A stretch of DNA of 64,000 nt, from assembly GCA_964556225.1 (NCBI GenBank), contig CAZKVJ010000001.1, positions 1-64,000 on the forward strand, written 5' to 3'. The DNA comes from CAZKVJ01 sp964556225 (GTDB lineage Bacteria; Actinomycetota; Acidimicrobiia; Acidimicrobiales; Ilumatobacteraceae). Both the position numbers and the translations under genes were made by a program. A model generated the notes under the pieces. That model ran no database searches. It was not told the DNA's origin and saw nothing but the letters and a program-made list of their open reading frames with translations. Of this stretch, positions 35,033 to 43,729 are shown piece by piece (positions within the stretch are counted from its first letter, which is position 1; every line of letters begins with the position of its first letter).

Positions 35033-36238
35033 ATGTCGGTCACCGAAGCGGAGCAGCAGCGCGACGAGCAGCGGGTGCTCGAGCTCGTGGACGAGCTGCT
35101 GAGGGAGTTCCCGCCCGCCACCACCAAGCCCGTCGACTTCCTCGGCGCCCAGTTCGACAAGGGTCTGGCGTGGGTGCACTTCCCCGAGGGCCACGGCGGC
35201 CTCGGGCTGCCGGCGCGCCTGCAGAAGGTCATCAACGAGCGGATCTACGCCCAGGGGGCCCCCAACCCGATGGTCCGCAACCCGATCGGGCACGGCATGT
35301 GCGGCCCGACCGTGGCCGTGTGGGGCTCCGAGGCGCAGAAGTCCCGGTACCTGCGCCCGCTGTTCACCGGCGAGGAGATCTGGTGCCAGCTGTTCTCCGA
35401 GCCGGGCTCGGGCAGCGACTTCGCCGGGCTCTCCTCCCGGGGTGTTCGCGACGGCGACGAGTGGATCGTCAATGGCCAGAAGGTCTGGACCACCCTGGCC
35501 CACATCTCCCGGTGGGGTCTGCTGGTGGTGCGCACGGACCCGGAGCTTCCCAAGCACGCCGGGCTCACGGCGTTCGTGGTCGACATGCACGCGCCCGGGG
35601 TCGAGGTGCGCCCGCTGCGCCAGATGACCGGTGAAGCCGAGTTCAACGAGGTGTACTTCACCGACACGCGGATCCCGAACGACGAGATGCTCGGCAGCCC
35701 CGGCGACGGCTGGCGGGTCTCGCTCACCACCCTCATGAACGAGCGGGTGTCCATCGGTGGCGTGATCCCCCCGAAGGGCTCCGGCCCGATCCGCGAGCTC
35801 GTCAACGTGTGGAAGGGCATGTCGGACGACCGCAAGGACGCCGCGACGCTCGATGAGGTGATGAAGCTCTGGAGCCGGGCCGAGGTGCTGCGGCTCACGA
35901 ACATCCGCGCTGCCCAGGCCCGCAAGCTCGGCGACCCCGGCCCGGAGGGTTCGATCGGCAAGATGGCCTCGGCCGACCTCAACAAGGACATCTACGCCAT
36001 GGTCGTCGACCTCATGGGTGCGAGCGGGATGCTGTACGGCAGCTACGAGATGGTGCGCCCCGAGACGGCCATGGGTGCCGACAGCCTGCAGAAGGCGTTC
36101 CTGCGCTCGCGCGCCAACTCGATCGAGGGTGGCACCACCGAGGTCATGAAGAACATCCTCGGCGAGCGGGTGCTCGGCCTGCCCGGCGACGTCCGTGTCG
36201 ATCGTGACGTGCCCTGGAGCCAGGTGCCCCGCAACTGA
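35033..36238 (+). CDS. Acyl-CoA dehydrogenase
   Basis: FAD flavoprotein of 401 residues that introduces a 2,3-double bond into acyl-CoAs. The signatures FSEPGSGSDFAGLSSR and IVNGQKVWTTLAH (~120-155) bind FAD and the acyl chain, and NSIEGGTTEVMKNILGERVL closes the C-terminal helical domain. The first catalytic-base Glu cannot be assigned with certainty by eye. ATG 35033 is preceded by AGGGGG; the open frame extending 72 bases further upstream is not conserved in type. The adjacent acyl-CoA ligase (32.7-34.2 kb, opposite strand) suggests linked fatty-acid or steroid breakdown. Confidence 0.92.
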   Translation: MSVTEAEQQRDEQRVLELVDELLREFPPATTKPVDFLGAQFDKGLAWVHFPEGHGGLGLPARLQKVINERIYAQGAPNPMVRNPIGHGMCGPTVAVWGSEAQKSRYLRPLFTGEEIWCQLFSEPGSGSDFAGLSSRGVRDGDEWIVNGQKVWTTLAHISRWGLLVVRTDPELPKHAGLTAFVVDMHAPGVEVRPLRQMTGEAEFNEVYFTDTRIPNDEMLGSPGDGWRVSLTTLMNERVSIGGVIPPKGSGPIRELVNVWKGMSDDRKDAATLDEVMKLWSRAEVLRLTNIRAAQARKLGDPGPEGSIGKMASADLNKDIYAMVVDLMGASGMLYGSYEMVRPETAMGADSLQKAFLRSRANSIEGGTTEVMKNILGERVLGLPGDVRVDRDVPWSQVPRN

Positions 36239-36265
36239 GCGGCCCGGCCCGGGTCGGCGCGCCGA

Positions 36266-36676
36266 TCAGGTCCCGGTCTGCAGCAGCACCCCGAGGTAGA
36301 CCGCGCCGAGCGACAAGAGCGCGCCCGCCGCGCCGCCGACCGCCAGCGCGGCCCGGGTCTGGCCGACGGCGTGGACGGCGGCCGCGGCGCCGGCGAGGAT
36401 CGCCACGGTGACCTTCACCATCAGCGTCACCTGGTACTGCGTGCTCGCCGCCGTCACGTCCACCTCGGCGATGTTCCACATGCCGGTGAGGACCAGGACT
36501 GCGTAGGCGGGCCAGGCGATGCGGTTGAACGCTCGCGCCGCCACCTTCGTGGTCTCCGGTGCCGCGCGGCGCAGCGACGGCACGACGCCGGCGAGGACCA
36601 CCTGACCGCCGACCCACACTGCAGCGGCGAGGACGTGGAGGAACAGGCGGAGCGTGTCGAGATCGGGGGAGAGCAT
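36266..36676 (-). CDS. Small CopD-like integral membrane protein
   Basis: A 136-residue protein with four hydrophobic segments. The first contains FLHVLAAAVWVGGQVVLAG, the second ends in AYAVLVLTGMWNI, and His residues in the first and third segments (HVLAAAVWVGG, VHAVGQ) resemble the CopD/DUF2269-type copper or haem membrane proteins. The role is unknown. It starts three bases after the ispH stop and so is translated with it. Confidence 0.7.
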   Translation of the reverse strand: MLSPDLDTLRLFLHVLAAAVWVGGQVVLAGVVPSLRRAAPETTKVAARAFNRIAWPAYAVLVLTGMWNIAEVDVTAASTQYQVTLMVKVTVAILAGAAAAVHAVGQTRAALAVGGAAGALLSLGAVYLGVLLQTGT

Positions 36677-36679
36677 CAG

Positions 36680-37750
36680 TCAGTCCGTGAGGGCGGCGAG
36701 CACGTCGCTGGCGGAGATCAGGCGATCGTCCATGCGGGCGCCGGTCGTGCCGGGGCCGCCGAGCATCGCCGTGGCGGCGGACTCCACCGCCTGCTGCAGC
36801 TCGCGCAGGTTGCGGGGCGGGGGGAAGTACTCGTCCTCGTCGGTGACGTGGACCTCCTCGATGCCGTGACGTGGCGCGAGGCGGGCGAGGACGGCGGCGA
36901 CGAGGTCCTCGGGCGCGGAAGCACCAGCGGTGACCCCGACGACGCCGCGCAGGTCGTCGGGGAGCTCGGCCACGGTGTTCACGCGCAGCACCCGGCCACA
37001 GCCCGCCTCGACCGCCAGCTTCTCGAGGGCGCGGGTGTTGGAGGAGTTGGCCGAGCCCAGCACGACGATCGCGTCGCAGCGGGGCGCCATCGCCATGAGC
37101 GCGGTCTGGCGGTTGGTGGTGGCGAAGCAGAGGTCGCTGCGTCCGGGCGTCCAGACGCCCGGGAACCGCCGGCCGACGGCATCGGCCACGTCGCGCCAGT
37201 CGCGGTGCGACAGCGTGGTCTGGGCGAGCAGGGCGACGGGCTGGCCGAAGTCGGGGAGCGCCTCCACCTCGGCCACCGACTCGACCCGGCTGATCGCCTC
37301 GGGGGCGACGGCCATGGTACCGACTGCCTCCTCGTGGCCCTCGTGGCCGACGTACACGATCCGGTACCCCTTCCCGGCGCGGACCTTCACCTCGTGGTGA
37401 ACCTTGGTGACGAGCGGGCACACGCTGTCGACCACGTAGCTGCCCCTGGCGCGGGCGGCGGCCACGACCTCGGGCGCCGAGCCGTGGGCGGAGAGCATGA
37501 TCGGACGCCCCGCCGGCACGGTGTCGATGTCGTCGACGAACACCACGCCGAGGGCCTCGAAGCGCTCGACCACGAGCTTGTTGTGGACGATCTCGTGGTA
37601 GCAGTAGATGGGCGGCTCGAACGTGCGAACCATCCACGCCAGCGCCTTGATGGCCATCTCGACCCCGGCGCAGAACCCCCGGGGTGAGGCGAGCAGCACC
37701 CGCTCGACGCCCATCGCCGGGGCCGGCGTCGTGGTCTCGGGTGCGGCCAT
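36680..37750 (-). CDS. ispH: 4-Hydroxy-3-methylbut-2-enyl diphosphate reductase
   Basis: Last enzyme of the MEP isoprenoid pathway; an oxygen-sensitive [4Fe-4S] reductase that makes IPP and DMAPP. All three cluster cysteines are present: RGFCAGVEMA (Cys27), DSVCPLVTKVH (~Cys110) and SDLCFATTNRQ (~Cys207). Substrate-binding motifs ASANSSNTRALE-type (here LGSANSSNTRALE) and VGVTAGASAPEDLV complete the family. The protein is 356 residues with a short N-terminal extension rich in Thr/Pro. A TAGCCT hexamer nine bases before the ATG suggests a leaderless message. The CopD-like gene follows in the same transcript. Confidence 0.97.
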   Translation of the reverse strand: MAAPETTTPAPAMGVERVLLASPRGFCAGVEMAIKALAWMVRTFEPPIYCYHEIVHNKLVVERFEALGVVFVDDIDTVPAGRPIMLSAHGSAPEVVAAARARGSYVVDSVCPLVTKVHHEVKVRAGKGYRIVYVGHEGHEEAVGTMAVAPEAISRVESVAEVEALPDFGQPVALLAQTTLSHRDWRDVADAVGRRFPGVWTPGRSDLCFATTNRQTALMAMAPRCDAIVVLGSANSSNTRALEKLAVEAGCGRVLRVNTVAELPDDLRGVVGVTAGASAPEDLVAAVLARLAPRHGIEEVHVTDEDEYFPPPRNLRELQQAVESAATAMLGGPGTTGARMDDRLISASDVLAALTD

Positions 37751-37759
37751 CGCCGTTCG

Positions 37760-37765
37760 AGGCTA
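37760..37765 (-). promoter_or_regulatory. -10-like hexamer for leaderless ispH mRNA
   Basis: TAGCCT on the minus strand nine bases before the ATG at 37750, with no Shine-Dalgarno sequence. Confidence 0.4.
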
Positions 37766-37799
37766 CCGAGGACCGGCAGGCGCCGGGTGCCCCCACCGG

Positions 37800-37805
37800 T
37801 AGCCT
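37800..37805 (+). promoter_or_regulatory. -10-like hexamer for leaderless DUF512 mRNA
   Basis: TAGCCT eight bases before the GTG at 37814. The same hexamer sequence serves the divergent ispH gene. Confidence 0.4.
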
Positions 37806-37813
37806 GGTCAGCC

Positions 37814-39220
37814 GTGTCCGCCCCCGTCGTCACCGTGGTTGCGCCCGGCTCACCGGCCGCGCGGGCCGGCCTCGCCGCGGGCGACGAGGTGCTGCGCCTG
37901 AACGGCCAGGTGCCGCGCGACGTGATCGAGTGGCGGTTCCTCGCCGACGAGGCCGAGCTGGAGCTGGACCTGCGCCGGGGCAGCCTCGAGCTCACCGTCG
38001 AGATCGCGAAGCGGGAGGGCGAGCCGCTCGGCGCCGAGGTGTCGAGTGCCGTGTTCGACCGGGTGCGCACGTGTGACAACCACTGCGAGTTCTGCTTCAT
38101 CTACCAGCTGCCGCCGGGGATGCGCCGCAGCCTCTACCTGAAAGACGACGACTACCGGCTGAGCTTCCTGTACGGGAACTTCACCACCCTGACCCGCTTC
38201 ACGGAGGCCGACCTCGAGCGGGTCGTCACCGAGCGCCTGTCCCCGCTGAACGTCAGCATCCACGCCACGGATCCGGTCGTGCGCGCCCGGATGCTGCGCA
38301 ACCGCCGTGGGGGGATGAGCCTGCGGTGGCTGCGGGCCCTGCTCGACCACGGGATCGCCGTGCACGGCCAGGTGGTGGTGTGCCCGGGGGTGAACGACGG
38401 CGCCGTCCTCGACGACACCCTCGCCGGCGTGCTCGACCGATTCCCGGAGCTGGCGTCGGTGGCGCTGGTGCCGCTCGGGGTGAGCCGGTTCAACTCGGAG
38501 CCGGCGATGCGCCCGCACACGCCGGACGAGGCGGCGGCGGTGGTCGACCTGGTGGCCGACTGGCAGGATGTGTTCGCGGCGGTGCTCGGCCGGCGGATGG
38601 TGTTCGCCGCCGACGAGTACTACCTGATGGCCGGCCGGCCGTTCCCGGACGTCGAGACCTACGAGGGGTTCCCGATGCACGAGGACGGGATCGGGATGGC
38701 CCGCACGTTCGAGCAGGAGTTCCTGGGCCTCGCCGAGGAACCGACCGGCGTGCAGAGCGGGTTCTTCGCCTGGGTCGACGGCGCGCCGGCCGAGGGGTAT
38801 CGAGCGCCGCGCAACCCGGCCGGTGACACGGGTCTGCGGGGGTGCCCGGCCCCGTCCGCCGCCACTCGGGTCGTCCTGCGACCGGGGCGGTCGGCGCCCG
38901 TCGCGGTGCTCACCGGCGAGTACGGCGCGCGGGTCATCGGGCCGCTGGTCGCCTCGCTCGGGCGGGACGACGTGCGGGTGCTGCCGGTGCGCAACGACTT
39001 CTTCGGCGGCAACACCGCCGTGACCGGGCTGATGGTCGGCGAGGACCTCGCCCGCGTGCTGTCGAGCGAGCCGCCCGGTCACCGCTACCTGCTGCCCGAT
39101 GTCTGCCTCTCGGAGGGGCGATTCCTGGACGGCACCACCGTCGACGACCTTCCCCGCCCGGTGGAGGTGCTGGCGACCGATGGCATCGCGCTGCGCCGAG
39201 CCCTCGAGGTGGCACGGTGA
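37814..39220 (+). CDS. PDZ / radical-SAM-like DUF512 protein
   Basis: A 468-residue protein usually encoded beside der. The N-terminus is a PDZ-like domain (VTVVAPGSPAARAGLAAGDEVLRLNG split across ~4-30), followed by a radical-SAM cysteine motif CDNHCEFCFIYQLP (CxxxCxxC, ~88-100) and a radical-SAM barrel with NVSIHATDP and VHGQVVVCPGVNDG. The C-terminal half is DUF512, with TGEYGARV and FFGGNTAVTGLMVGEDL. Biochemical function is unknown in the literature I can recall. GTG 37814 follows a -10-like hexamer. The stop overlaps der in a GTGA arrangement, so the two are co-translated. Confidence 0.9.
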   Translation: MSAPVVTVVAPGSPAARAGLAAGDEVLRLNGQVPRDVIEWRFLADEAELELDLRRGSLELTVEIAKREGEPLGAEVSSAVFDRVRTCDNHCEFCFIYQLPPGMRRSLYLKDDDYRLSFLYGNFTTLTRFTEADLERVVTERLSPLNVSIHATDPVVRARMLRNRRGGMSLRWLRALLDHGIAVHGQVVVCPGVNDGAVLDDTLAGVLDRFPELASVALVPLGVSRFNSEPAMRPHTPDEAAAVVDLVADWQDVFAAVLGRRMVFAADEYYLMAGRPFPDVETYEGFPMHEDGIGMARTFEQEFLGLAEEPTGVQSGFFAWVDGAPAEGYRAPRNPAGDTGLRGCPAPSAATRVVLRPGRSAPVAVLTGEYGARVIGPLVASLGRDDVRVLPVRNDFFGGNTAVTGLMVGEDLARVLSSEPPGHRYLLPDVCLSEGRFLDGTTVDDLPRPVEVLATDGIALRRALEVAR

Positions 39221-40575
39221 GCACGGCGGAGCTGCCGACGGTCGTCATCGTCGGTCGACCGAACGTGGGCAAGTCCACCCTGTTCAACCGCATCGTCGGC
39301 CGCCAGGTGGCCATCGTCGAGGACCGCCCGGGCGTGACCCGCGACCGCAAGGAGGTCGAGGCCGAGTGGCTCGGCGTGCCGTTCCGCCTGGTGGACACCG
39401 GCGGCTGGCTGCCCGGCGGTTCGGACCTGGACGAGAAGGTGAGCCGCCAGGTCGAGGCCGCCGTGCGCCAGGCCGACCTGGTGCTGTTCCTCGTCGACGC
39501 GTCCGTCGGCGTGGCCGACGAGGACGCCTCTATCGCGACGTGGCTGCGCCGGACGGAGCGGCCGGTGCTGGTGGTGGCGAACAAGGCCGACAACGACCGC
39601 CGGGAGCTGGAGCGCTGGGAGTTCATGGCCCTCGGCCTGGGCGAGCCGTTCCCGGTGAGCGCTCTGCACGGGCGCCGAGCCGGCGACCTGCTCGACGAGG
39701 TGCTGGCCCGGCTCCCGGCCCCGGCGTCAGGTGCGGCCGATGGCGTCGTCGACGGCGATGCCGGGGCCGACGGCGAGCTGGCGGAGCTGGTGGCCGAGCA
39801 GGCGCCGCCGCGGGTGGCGATCGTGGGCCGGCCGAACGTGGGCAAGTCCACGCTGTTCAACCGCCTGGTCGGCGACGACCGTGCCGTGGTGCACGACATG
39901 CCCGGCACGACCCGTGACGCGGTGGACACGCTGGTCGAGACCGAGGACGGGCCGATCGTGTTCGTCGACACCGCCGGCATGCGGCGCAAGAGTCGCATCG
40001 ACGACTCGGCCGAGTACTACTCGCTCGTGCGGGCGCTGCGGGCGATCGACGAGGCCGACATCGCCCTGCTGGTCGTCGACGCCACCGAGGGCGTGACGGG
40101 CCAGGACCAACGTCTGGCCGAGCGGGTCGACGCCGCCGGGTGCCCGGTCGTGGTGCTGCTCAACAAGTGGGAGCTGGTCGACGATAGCGAGACCCGGGCG
40201 ACGATCATGGCCGAGGTGGCCCGCAAGCTGGCCTTCGTCGGTGATGCCCCGGTGCTGAAGATCAGCGCGAAGACCGGCAAGGGCGTGCACAAGCTGCGTC
40301 CGGTGCTGCAGGAGGCGATCGAGCAGTACCACCGGCGGGTGCCGACCCGCGACGTCAACCGGGTGATCGCCGCGGCCCAGCAGCGCCAGCCGGCGGGCGG
40401 GGGAGCGCGGGTGCTCTACGCCCTGCAGGGTGCTACCGACCCGCCGACGTTCACGCTGTTCGTGAACCGCGAGCTGCCAGCCCCCTATCTGCGGTATCTG
40501 GAGCGCTCCATTCGCGAGGCGTTCGGCATGGGGGCCACGCCGGTGAAGCTGCGCGTGCGGCGGCGCTCGGAGTAG
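39217..40575 (+). CDS. der: Ribosome-biogenesis GTPase Der (EngA)
   Basis: Double-GTPase protein of 452 residues needed for 50S ribosome assembly. Two G1 motifs are identical (GRPNVGKSTLFN, ~13-24 and ~204-215), with G3 motifs DTGGW and DTAGM, G4 motifs NKAD and NKWE, and a C-terminal KH-like domain (LFVNRELPAPYLRYLERSIR). An acidic linker separates the GTPase domains. The GTG start overlaps the DUF512 stop. A small zinc-ribbon gene begins 10 bases downstream. Confidence 0.97.
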   Translation: MSTAELPTVVIVGRPNVGKSTLFNRIVGRQVAIVEDRPGVTRDRKEVEAEWLGVPFRLVDTGGWLPGGSDLDEKVSRQVEAAVRQADLVLFLVDASVGVADEDASIATWLRRTERPVLVVANKADNDRRELERWEFMALGLGEPFPVSALHGRRAGDLLDEVLARLPAPASGAADGVVDGDAGADGELAELVAEQAPPRVAIVGRPNVGKSTLFNRLVGDDRAVVHDMPGTTRDAVDTLVETEDGPIVFVDTAGMRRKSRIDDSAEYYSLVRALRAIDEADIALLVVDATEGVTGQDQRLAERVDAAGCPVVVLLNKWELVDDSETRATIMAEVARKLAFVGDAPVLKISAKTGKGVHKLRPVLQEAIEQYHRRVPTRDVNRVIAAAQQRQPAGGGARVLYALQGATDPPTFTLFVNRELPAPYLRYLERSIREAFGMGATPVKLRVRRRSE

Positions 40576-40585
40576 GGGCGGCGCC

Positions 40586-40816
40586 GTGCCCTGGTGCGAG
40601 GAGTGCGCCAAGTACTGGACGCCGTCGGCGATGAACCCCGATGGCACGTGCCCCACGTGCGGGCGTCTGGTGGAGGCGCCGCAGCGCCAGAGCACCGAGG
40701 CCCAGGCAACCGGCGGCAACCCGGAGAAGGTCGAGAAGGCTCCGTGGCACTTCAAGCTGCTGGTGGCCGCACTGGTGGTGTACCTGGCCTGGCGTTTCAT
40801 CCAGCTGTTCGTGTGA
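40586..40816 (+). CDS. Small zinc-ribbon membrane protein
   Basis: A 76-residue protein with two CxxC pairs (CEEC at 4-7 and CPTC at 22-25) forming a zinc ribbon, a Gln/Glu-rich linker and one C-terminal membrane segment (LLVAALVVYLAWRFIQLFV). GTG 40586 sits ten bases after the der stop, so it is likely in the der transcript. Similar small proteins follow der in actinobacteria; role unknown. Confidence 0.75.
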   Translation: MPWCEECAKYWTPSAMNPDGTCPTCGRLVEAPQRQSTEAQATGGNPEKVEKAPWHFKLLVAALVVYLAWRFIQLFV

Positions 40817-40834
40817 CGGCGTCGTTCACCCCGA

Positions 40835-40879
40835 CGAGGTCACCCCATCCCGCGCCCAGCACGGAATCACATGACCTCG
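40835..40879 (-). repeat. 45-base palindromic repeat, family B, copy 1 (reverse orientation)
   Basis: Outer arms pair perfectly over 8 bases (11 if 40832-40882 is used). Its reverse complement matches the copy at 41152-41196 at 37 of 45 positions, and identity continues a few bases at the right end (tcgg). It lies after the der/zinc-ribbon genes and before tRNA-Pro. Confidence 0.75.
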
Positions 40880-40928
40880 TCGAGCGAACTCGCACGACGA
40901 GGGCCGCCCCGATAGCGTTGGGGCGATA

Positions 40929-41003
40929 CGGGCTGTGGCGCAGTTTGGTTAGCGCGCTTGACTGGGGGTCAAGAGGCCGGGAGTTCAAATCTCCCCAGCC
41001 CGA
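40929..41003 (+). tRNA. tRNA-Pro (anticodon GGG)
   Basis: A complete 75-base cloverleaf: acceptor stem 40929-40935 with 40996-41002, discriminator A at 41003, D stem GCGC/GCGC, anticodon stem cttga/tcaag with loop ctggggg giving anticodon GGG, and T stem gggag/ctccc. The CCA end is not encoded. It stands alone between two inverted palindromic repeats. Confidence 0.95.
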
Positions 41004-41151
41004 CGAGGAACGGCTAGGTCGGAGGTCCACCCTGCTCGACCCAGTCGGCTGTTCGGGGGGTCGATGGTGGCCGGACCGGGAGAGGGACGTCGTCACGGCT
41101 GAACCGCGACATCCTCCGACGGGCTTGCGTGCGGGGGAGCAGGAGACCCCA
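41004..41151. other. Non-coding stretch downstream of tRNA-Pro
   Basis: No gene or RNA recognised between the tRNA and the second family-B repeat. No integrase or attachment-site duplication of the tRNA 3' end is seen. Confidence 0.5.
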
Positions 41152-41196
41152 CGAAGTCATCCCATCCCGTTCTGGGCGCGGGATCGGGTGACTTCG
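41152..41196 (+). repeat. 45-base palindromic repeat, family B, copy 2
   Basis: Arms 41152-41169 and 41179-41196 pair over 18 positions with one mismatch and one G-T type pair around a nine-base loop. It is the inverted partner of the repeat at 40835-40879 across tRNA-Pro. Confidence 0.75.
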
Positions 41197-41233
41197 TCGG
41201 CCTGGCGGCGTGCTCGACCGCCAGCCGCTGTCG

Positions 41234-41779
41234 TCAGGGCCGGGTGACGCGCTCGTGGTGGGCGCCGCAGAGGAACACTGCCAGCACGGCCGGCACGTCG
41301 CCGTGGTTGGTCCAGCGGTGGCGGGTGCCGTTCTGCACGACCGTGTCGCCCGGGTGCAGGTGGACCGTCGCCCCGTCGTCGAGCTCGAGGGTCACGCTGC
41401 CCGAGATCACCACCTCGAAGTCGATCGTGTCGGTCGTGTGCATGCCGGGGTCGTCGGGCTCCATGTACCCGAGCATCCCCGGTAGCTTCGCCTCCACCTT
41501 GGCCATCGCGGCCTCGAAGTCGAGGTTCTCGCTCGGTCCTGCCCCGGCGGGCGGCACGGTGAAGAACCCGAAGCGGAAGCCCCCGACGGGCGGGAAGTAG
41601 GTCGACAGCTCGGGCATCGCACCGTCATCCGGGAACCTCGGCGCCTCGTCCCCGCCCCACAGCGTGTGGAACTCCGCTCCCGGCAGCAGCGCCACGGTGG
41701 TCGCCTCGACGGTGGCATCGCTCACGAACACCGCCTTGCCGTGCTCGTCGTGCCCGGTCACCACTCTACGGATGTCCAC
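41234..41779 (-). CDS. Cupin-domain protein
   Basis: A 181-residue protein whose C-terminal half is a cupin barrel: FEVVISGSVTLELDD and LHPGDTVVQNGTRHRWTNHGD give the second motif with its His residues, and the first motif is degenerate (HTTDTIDFEVV). The N-terminal half (VTGHDEHGKAVFVSD) is common to a family of cupins annotated near small-molecule metabolism genes. Metal and substrate are unknown. GTG 41779 is used as start; no clear Shine-Dalgarno sequence. Confidence 0.8.
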   Translation of the reverse strand: MDIRRVVTGHDEHGKAVFVSDATVEATTVALLPGAEFHTLWGGDEAPRFPDDGAMPELSTYFPPVGGFRFGFFTVPPAGAGPSENLDFEAAMAKVEAKLPGMLGYMEPDDPGMHTTDTIDFEVVISGSVTLELDDGATVHLHPGDTVVQNGTRHRWTNHGDVPAVLAVFLCGAHHERVTRP

Positions 41780-41959
41780 GTTCGGTCCCCCGATCTCGCC
41801 CCCTGCAGGTGCCCATCATGGCCGACTCGCCCCGTGCGGCGAGCCGTCCACGCCAACGCCCCTCGAGCGCGCTGGTCGCGGTGGGGGACTGGTCGATGGG
41901 CCCTGGTCAACGGTGGTGCGGCGGCGGCAGGGTTGGGGTGGACGCGAGGAGGTGGACCG

Positions 41960-43297
41960 ATGGCCGGACGTCCCACCCCGGGCGAGCGGGCGCTCGCTGC
42001 CCATCCCTTCTATCGCGGCAAGGTCCAGGTGCTCCCGAAGGTGCCGGTGACCTGCCTCGACGACTTCTCCTTCTGGTACACGCCCGGCGTCGCCGCGCCG
42101 TGCCTGGCGATCAGCGACGACCCGTCGCTCGTCTACGAGCACACCAACAAGGCGAATGCGGTTGCGATCGTCACCGACGGGACCCGAATCCTCGGCCTCG
42201 GTCCGATCGGCCCGGAAGCCGGCCTGCCGGTGATGGAAGGCAAGGCGCTGCTCTTCAAGTACCTCGGCGGCGTCGACGCCGTGCCCATTTGCCTCGACAC
42301 CAAGGACCCGGACGAGATCGTTCGCACGACGCTCCTGCTGCAGCCCGCGTTCGGTGGGGTGAACCTCGAGGACATCGAGCAGCCGAAGTGCTTCCGGGTG
42401 CTCGACGCCCTGCGGGCGACGGCTCGGATCCCCGTCTGGCACGACGACCAGCAGGGGACCGCGACCGTGACGCTCGGCGCGCTGCTCGGCGCGCTCGAAG
42501 TCGTGGGCAAGCGGCTCAGCGAGGTGCGCATCGCGCTCGTGGGGATGGGTGCCGCCAACGTGTCCACCCTGCGGCTGCTGCGAGCGGCCGGTGTCAACCC
42601 CGCTGCGGTGGTGGCTTGCGACTCTCGCGGCATCCTGCACCCGGGGCGGGCCGACATCGCCGTGCAACAAGAGCGCTACATGGACAAGTGGCGGGCGTGC
42701 CTCACCACGAACACCGACCGTCTGCAGGGCGGGATCGAGGAGGCGATGCGAGGGGCGGACGTGTGCATCGCCTTCTCCCGGCCCGGGCCCGACACGATCC
42801 ATCCCGAGTGGGTGGCGAAGATGGCCCGGGACGCGATCGTGTTCGCCTGTGCCAACCCGGTGCCCGAGATCTGGCCCGAGGCTGCCCTGGACGCCGGCGC
42901 CCGGATCGTGGCCACGGGACGGGGCGACTTCCCGAACCAGGTGAACAACTCGCTCGGGTTCCCGGCGATCTTCCGGGGAGTCCTCGACGTCCGGGCCAGC
43001 GCCATCACCGACACCATGGCGCTGGCGGCGGCGAACGAGCTCGCTCAGTGCGCCCGTGACGCCGGGCTGCGCGAGGACGCCATCGTGCCGACGATGGCGG
43101 ACTGGGAGATCTACCCCCGGATCGCGGCCGCCACCGCCGCGGCAGCCCACGACGAAGGCCTCGCCCTGCTGTGGCCGGGCCGGGCTGAGGTGCTGGCGCA
43201 GGCCACCCGCACGATCCAAGCTGCCCGCGAGGCGACCGAGGTGCTCATGAGGTGCGGCCTCATCGCGCCCCTGCCGCCGGAGGCCCGCGCCCGGTGA
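41960..43297 (+). CDS. Malic enzyme (malate dehydrogenase, oxaloacetate-decarboxylating)
   Basis: A 445-residue malic enzyme converting malate to pyruvate and CO2 with NAD(P). YTPGVAAPC and NKANAVAIVTDGTRILGLG bind malate and the metal, VWHDDQQGTATVTLGALLGAL carries the catalytic acidic residues, and LVGMGAANVSTLRLL is the dinucleotide site. It is of the short bacterial type without a phosphotransacetylase extension. ATG 41960 is preceded by GAGGAGG at good spacing, one of the best ribosome sites in the window. Cofactor preference cannot be told by eye. Confidence 0.93.
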   Translation: MAGRPTPGERALAAHPFYRGKVQVLPKVPVTCLDDFSFWYTPGVAAPCLAISDDPSLVYEHTNKANAVAIVTDGTRILGLGPIGPEAGLPVMEGKALLFKYLGGVDAVPICLDTKDPDEIVRTTLLLQPAFGGVNLEDIEQPKCFRVLDALRATARIPVWHDDQQGTATVTLGALLGALEVVGKRLSEVRIALVGMGAANVSTLRLLRAAGVNPAAVVACDSRGILHPGRADIAVQQERYMDKWRACLTTNTDRLQGGIEEAMRGADVCIAFSRPGPDTIHPEWVAKMARDAIVFACANPVPEIWPEAALDAGARIVATGRGDFPNQVNNSLGFPAIFRGVLDVRASAITDTMALAAANELAQCARDAGLREDAIVPTMADWEIYPRIAAATAAAAHDEGLALLWPGRAEVLAQATRTIQAAREATEVLMRCGLIAPLPPEARAR

Positions 43298-43339
43298 TGG
43301 CCAGCGAGGAGAACCGATCTCAGGCGCCCGTGGTCGCGA

Positions 43340-43359
43340 GCCGATAGTCGGACATCGGC
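43340..43359 (+). terminator. Weak hairpin downstream of malic enzyme gene
   Basis: Six-base arms gccgat/atcggc around an eight-base loop, 43 bases after the stop. No T-run; low certainty. Confidence 0.3.
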
Positions 43360-43377
43360 CATCAACCGGAGCGGGCG

Positions 43378-43599
43378 ATGAGGGGATGCAGCCAATACGA
43401 CCTGGATGGCGTACGGGACGGCTTGGCGGGTGCTTCGCCGGATTCATCGCGCGCCGATGCCGGATTCACCATTGTCGAGATCGTGGTGACCATCGCGCTG
43501 ATGGCGGTCGTGATCATCCCGCTCATCAGAGCGACCTTCACGATGGTCCGGGCGTCCTCGCAAGCGTGTGAGGTCGCTCAGGCCGAGACCGTCTCGTGA
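43378..43599 (+). pseudogene. Truncated type IV prepilin-like fragment
   Basis: Residues ~29-50 (GFTIVEIVVTIALMAVVIIPL) form the prepilin cleavage site and N-terminal helix of type IV pilins: Gly before Phe, and Glu at +5. The preceding 28 residues look like a leader but are long for one. The frame ends at residue 73, well short of the ~130-200 expected, and downstream readings in other frames show possible continuations broken by stops. No pilus genes are nearby. It is either a decayed minor pilin gene or a very short prepilin-like protein. No Shine-Dalgarno other than GGAGCGGG is seen. Confidence 0.5.
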
Positions 43600-43729
43600 C
43601 CCGAACGACGTCTGGCCTGCCACAGGTCACCGCGACGGCCCTGGTCCAGGTGAAACGAGGCGGGGGGCTACGCCGTGAACTCCTGGGCCGTCGACGCGGG
43701 CTAGGACATCGAGCTCCGGCGGCCGCGCG

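Noticed and set aside
40929..41196. tRNA-Pro as an integration site of a genomic island
   Set aside because: No integrase gene and no second copy of the tRNA 3' end were found; the flanking palindromes explain the structure better.
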